Assembly (NCBI GenBank): GCA_900763355.1
Contig: CAAFJY010000008.1
Coordinates: 1 to 9,788, forward strand
Source: Clostridia bacterium
GTDB lineage: Bacteria; Bacillota; Clostridia; Oscillospirales; Butyricicoccaceae
Length of the DNA: 9,788 nt
Direction of reading: 5' to 3'
In this document: positions 8,201 through 9,788 of the stretch, piece by piece
Layout: each line of letters starts with the position of its first letter
How positions within the stretch are numbered: the first letter of the stretch is position 1
Position numbers and translations under genes: made by a program
The notes under the pieces: model-generated
The model's database searches: none
Told to the model about the DNA's origin: nothing
What the model saw: the letters and a program-made list of their open reading frames with translations, nothing else

Positions 8201-9496
8201 CGAGTGGTTGCGGATCTTGATGCACTTCATGTCCTGGCCGCCGATGTCCAGGACACAGTCCACCTGGGGGTCAAAAAAGGCGGCGGCCCGCCAGTGGGCG
8301 ATGGTCTCCACCTCCCCCTCCTCCAGGCAGAAGGCCGATTTCAAAAGCCCCTCCCCATAGCCGGTGGAGCAGGCCCGGACGATGCGGGCCCCCGCGGGCA
8401 GAACGCCCCGCAGCTCGTCGATGGCGCGGATGGCGGCGCGGATGGGGTTGCCCTGGTTCCCGGCATAGTGGGAGAAGAGCAGCTGCCCCTGGCCGCCGAT
8501 GAGGGCCAGCTTGGTGGTGGTGCTCCCCGCGTCGATGCCCAAAAAGCAGTCGCCGGTATAGGCGGCGAGCTCCCCCTTTTCCACGGCGGCCCCGGCGTGG
8601 CGGGCGCGGAAGGCTTCATACTCCGCCTGATCGGAAAACAGGGGCGGGAGCCGCTTGAGCTCAAAGGCCATATCCACACCTTGGGCCAGCTTTTTTTGAA
8701 GTTCGTCCAGGTCAAAAACGGCGTCGCCGCTTTCCAGCGCAGCCCCCCGGGCGGCGAAAAGATGGGATCCTGCGGGATCCACGACATTTTCCGGGGTGAG
8801 GCGGAGGGTGCGGACAAAGGCCCGCTTGAGCTCCGGGAGGAAGTGCAGCGGCCCGCCGAGAAAGGCCACCTTCCCCCGGATGGGCTTGCCGCAGGCCAGG
8901 CCGGAGATGGTCTGGTTGACCACCGCCTGGAAGATGGAGGCCGCCAGGTCGGCCTGGGTGGCCCCCTCGTTGATGAGGGGCTGGATGTCGGTCTTGGCAA
9001 AGACGCCGCAGCGGGCGGCGATGGGATAGATCTCCTTCGCGTCCCGGGCGGCGGTGTTGAGGCCCTGGGCATCGGTCTGCAAAAGAGAGGCCATCTGGTC
9101 GATGAAGGACCCGGTCCCTCCGGCGCAGACGCCGTTCATGCGCTCCTCCAGACCGCCGGTGAAATAGATGATCTTGGCGTCCTCGCCCCCCAGCTCGATG
9201 GCGGCGTCGGTATCGGGGGCCACCGACTGCAGGGCGGTGGCCACGGCCACCACCTCCTGGACAAAGGGGATGCCCAGGGCCTTGCCCAGATTCATGCTGC
9301 CGGAGCCGGTGATGGCCGTGTGCAGGGTACAGGGACCCAGCGCGGCCCGGGCCTCGGCCAGAAGCTGGGCCAGGGTCTCCTGGGTGTGCGCCTGGTGACG
9401 GCGGTATTCTCCAAACAGGACGCTGTCATCCTCGCCCAGGATGACCAGCTTGACGGTGGTGCTGCCCACATCGATCCCTGCCCGGTATTCGTTCAT
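5219..9496 (-). CDS. Giant fused 2-hydroxyacyl-CoA dehydratase activase / dehydratase-like protein
   Basis: The 1425 residues contain, in order, two tandem activase (BadF/BadG/BcrA/HgdC-type) ASKHA ATPase domains, a cysteine cluster, a DUF2229-like region and dehydratase-related regions. Domain 1 (about 1-255) starts with GIDVGSTTVK and has Cys124 and Cys163. Domain 2 (about 316-575) has GIDAGSTTTK, Cys442, Cys446 and Cys481. In both, the cluster-type Cys pair is 39 residues apart, as in HgdC, whose homodimer shares one 4Fe-4S cluster. A C-x2-C-x3-C motif (602, 605, 609) with Cys628 follows. The DUF2229-like part begins near 665. Later come FGCGLDA (Cys932), NDAC (Cys1058), GGCCR (Cys1092-1093) and Cys1347/Cys1353 near the C-terminus. 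Activases use ATP to push an electron at very low potential into a partner enzyme. This fusion family is widespread in anaerobic Firmicutes but its substrate is, to my knowledge, not established. The ribosome binding site is GAGG eight bases upstream. First gene of the operon. Confidence 0.93.
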   Translation of the reverse strand: MNEYRAGIDVGSTTVKLVILGEDDSVLFGEYRRHQAHTQETLAQLLAEARAALGPCTLHTAITGSGSMNLGKALGIPFVQEVVAVATALQSVAPDTDAAIELGGEDAKIIYFTGGLEERMNGVCAGGTGSFIDQMASLLQTDAQGLNTAARDAKEIYPIAARCGVFAKTDIQPLINEGATQADLAASIFQAVVNQTISGLACGKPIRGKVAFLGGPLHFLPELKRAFVRTLRLTPENVVDPAGSHLFAARGAALESGDAVFDLDELQKKLAQGVDMAFELKRLPPLFSDQAEYEAFRARHAGAAVEKGELAAYTGDCFLGIDAGSTTTKLALIGGQGQLLFSHYAGNQGNPIRAAIRAIDELRGVLPAGARIVRACSTGYGEGLLKSAFCLEEGEVETIAHWRAAAFFDPQVDCVLDIGGQDMKCIKIRNHSVDSVLLNEACSSGCGSFLENFAASLGYSAQDFAKEALFAQNPVDLGTRCTVFMNSNVKQAQKEGASVQDISAGLAYSVIKNALYKVIKLSDPASLGSHVVVQGGTFYNQAVLRAFETISGVTATCPDIAGIMGAYGAALIARDRYHGQAGTMLPLEQISALTWETSTARCGGCNNHCMLTVNRFPGNRRHITGNRCEKGLGRESAGERGPDLFAYKLRRMFDVPTLPAESAPRGVIGIPRVLNLWENYPFWGTFFRELGFSVVLSPVSDRKLYERGMESIPSESECYPAKLSHGHVQWLIDQGVRTIFHPCVFYEHQETPSAQNHYNCPIVVSYPENLKNNVDDVAEKQVRYLRPFLAFTDEKTVCERMTAFCKETWNIPAREVRAAVHAAWEAQAKAKADVRAQGQAALDWMRENGKKGIVLAGRPYHVDPEIHHGIPELIASYGLAVLSEDSLPLDFDPQRPVRVNDQWVYHSRLYSAAEFVRGREDLELIQLNSFGCGLDAVTTDQVCEILENSGKLYTVLKIDEVNNLGAVRIRVRSLLAAMALREEQGIHPHPGPVAYHRTEFTKKMFDEGYTILAPQMCPIHFDILEPVFRKYGYHVVILDNDNRAAIDMGLKYVNNDACFPSMTAVGQIMEAVLSGRYDTHRLAVIMTQTGGCCRASNYVAFIRRALDKAGMGYIPVISLNANGMEKNEGFVIKPGMLLDAGKGLVYGDLLMRCLYRVRPYELEPGSANALRRTWSEICVRSLLTGEGPSYRQICRRLVADFDRLPIHEDWKKPRVGIVGEILVKYMPLANNHLVDLLEREGAEAVVPDLTDFLNYCVYNSDYKHKYLGKPWTASASAYLGVRAIRALRRPAIEALKQSRRFSPPEPIEHIADLARPFLSIGNQYGEGWFLTGEMAELLESGVPNIVCIQPFACLPNHVVGKGVIKQLRRVYPQANIAAVDYDPGASEVNQLNRIKLMLSAAKKNLDAKTPSPAANMHETKEECVC

Positions 9497-9509
9497 ATCT
9501 CTGTCCTCG

Positions 9510-9528
9510 CGCCGGGGAAAGCCCGGCG
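9510..9528 (-). promoter_or_regulatory. Leader hairpin next to the ribosome binding site of the activase gene
   Basis: A seven-base-pair GC stem (CGCCGGG / CCCGGCG) with a five-base loop ends just before the GAGG ribosome binding site of the 5219-9496 gene. Read on the plus strand it is followed by TTTTT and looks like an intrinsic terminator, but no plus-strand gene leads into it. Either it ends spurious antisense transcription or it shapes the mRNA leader. Confidence 0.5.
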
Positions 9529-9551
9529 TTTTTCTTTCTGTGGTGATGCTT

Positions 9552-9567
9552 CCCGGAGCGTTCCGGG
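9552..9567 (-). promoter_or_regulatory. Second leader hairpin of the activase operon
   Basis: A six-base-pair stem (CCCGGA / TCCGGG) with a four-base loop lies between the predicted transcription start (near 9581) and the hairpin at 9510-9528. No T run follows on the coding strand, so it is not a terminator for the operon. Its arms share CCGGG/CCCGG with the next hairpin, so alternative pairing is possible. Confidence 0.4.
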
Positions 9568-9587
9568 TTGAAATACTCCAATTAAAT

Positions 9588-9617
9588 ATTATAGCGAAAG
9601 GATTCTTGACTTTTCAA
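9588..9617 (-). promoter_or_regulatory. Predicted sigma-A promoter of the activase-exporter operon
   Basis: On the minus strand, TTGAAA (plus 9612-9617) and a perfect TATAAT (plus 9588-9593) are 18 bases apart. This predicts a transcription start near 9581 and a leader of about 85 bases. The -35 box lies inside the operator-like palindrome at 9606-9617. Confidence 0.75.
9606..9617. promoter_or_regulatory. Second copy of the TTGA-N4-TCAA operator
   Basis: TTGACTTTTCAA, followed by CGA, matches the site at 817-831 at 13 of 15 positions; the differences fall only in the spacer. It covers the -35 box of the operon promoter and is centred at about -30.5, a position expected for repression. It lies exactly one DNA turn (11 bases) closer to the start than the ferredoxin site would if TATACT is the -10 there. 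Confidence 0.55.
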
Positions 9618-9636
9618 CGATTTTCCGGTGAACGAT

Positions 9637-9654
9637 TTGTGAACCCCTTGACAA
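9637..9654. promoter_or_regulatory. CRP-like or Rex-like 18-base dyad
   Basis: TTGTGAA-CCCC-TTGACAA is an inverted repeat with a single mismatched pair. It resembles both the TGTGA-N6-TCACA pattern of Crp-type proteins and the TTGTGAA-N4-TTCACAA pattern of the NADH-sensing repressor Rex. It is centred near -64.5 relative to the predicted operon start, close to the class I activator position. No Rex gene is in the window. Confidence 0.4.
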
Positions 9655-9735
9655 AACTGCGGCTAATTTGTCCGGCGGCGGGGGACAAGCGGGGCGTAGC
9701 TTCCAGAAAAGGAAGACTTTTCTTCGAAAAAACGC

Positions 9736-9757
9736 AAAAAAACCGCCCCCGGGCGGG
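9736..9757 (-). terminator. Probable intrinsic terminator of a minus-strand gene beyond the right edge
   Basis: On the minus strand a GC-only stem (CCGCC / GGCGG core) is followed by seven T. No stop codon is visible on the minus strand between it and the edge, so the gene it would serve must end outside the window. A plus-strand AAAGGAG at 9782-9788 alternatively suggests a plus-strand gene starting just past the edge. Confidence 0.55.
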
Positions 9758-9788
9758 AACGATTTTCCCCGGCGGCAGTCCAAAGGAG

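Larger units (their letters stand above)
9616..9768 (+). repeat. Three dispersed copies of AACGATTT
   Basis: AACGATTT occurs at 9616-9623, 9631-9638 and 9758-9765. The first and third extend to AACGATTTTCC. The first overlaps the end of the operator and the second leads into the 18-base dyad. They may be binding sites or coincidence in a short AT-richer intergenic stretch. Confidence 0.35.

Noticed and set aside
5246..9571. An open plus-strand frame of 1441 codons antisense to the activase gene
   Set aside because: It is rich in Gly, His, Asp and Val with no domain I recognise, and mirrors the GC-rich third codon positions of the real gene, which has clear conserved motifs. It also runs through the operon leader and promoter.
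9648..9676. TTGACA at 9648 as the -35 of a plus-strand promoter
   Set aside because: No -10-like hexamer lies 16-18 bases downstream; TAATTT is only 10 bases away. The TTGACA is better explained as half of the 18-base dyad.
9589..9783. Minus-strand frame of 64 codons at the right edge
   Set aside because: It begins with TTG, has no ribosome binding site in view, and runs through the hairpin, T tract, both dyads and the promoter.
1..9788. CRISPR arrays, insertion sequences, tRNA or rRNA genes, phage genes
   Set aside because: No spaced direct repeats, transposase motifs, terminal inverted repeats or RNA-gene signatures were seen; all sizeable stretches are accounted for by the five genes.

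Overview
The window is GC-rich DNA with strong AGGAGG-type ribosome binding sites and gene families typical of strict anaerobes (a fused 2-hydroxyacyl-CoA dehydratase activase, a hybrid-cluster-type ferredoxin, a paired ABC exporter). The most likely source is an anaerobic Firmicute of the high-GC gut Clostridia, such as an Oscillospiraceae/Flavonifractor-like lineage. That placement is inferred from gene content and base composition, not from a search.

Left block (1-1549): a two-cluster ferredoxin-like protein on the minus strand (46-759) and a Crp/Fnr-family regulator on the plus strand (843-1505) diverge from an 83-base intergenic region. That region carries back-to-back promoters and a perfect 14-base palindrome at 816-829. 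A strong bidirectional terminator (1507-1533) separates this block from the next.

Main block (1550-9496, minus strand): a three-gene operon with no intergenic space. The first gene encodes a 1425-residue protein with two tandem activase-type ASKHA ATPase domains, a cysteine cluster and 2-hydroxyacyl-CoA-dehydratase-like regions. It overlaps by 7 bases the first subunit of a heterodimeric ABC exporter (3474-5225), which overlaps by 17 bases the second subunit (1550-3490). The exporter shows the asymmetric arrangement of one canonical and one degenerate ATP site, with complementary changes in the two subunits.

Right edge (9497-9788): an 85-base leader with two GC-rich hairpins, a near-consensus sigma-A promoter, a second copy of the palindromic operator overlapping its -35 box, an upstream 18-base CRP/Rex-like dyad, and a probable terminator for a gene beyond the edge.

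The most interesting inference is a small regulon. The operator beside the Crp/Fnr gene (TTGA-N4-TCAA, followed by CGA) recurs with 13 of 15 bases identical at the promoter of the activase-exporter operon. The regulator may therefore control itself, the ferredoxin and the operon. This would tie an uncharacterised radical/low-potential electron-transfer enzyme to an ABC exporter and a redox-type regulator. The individual protein families are recognisable; the linkage between them is the hypothesis.
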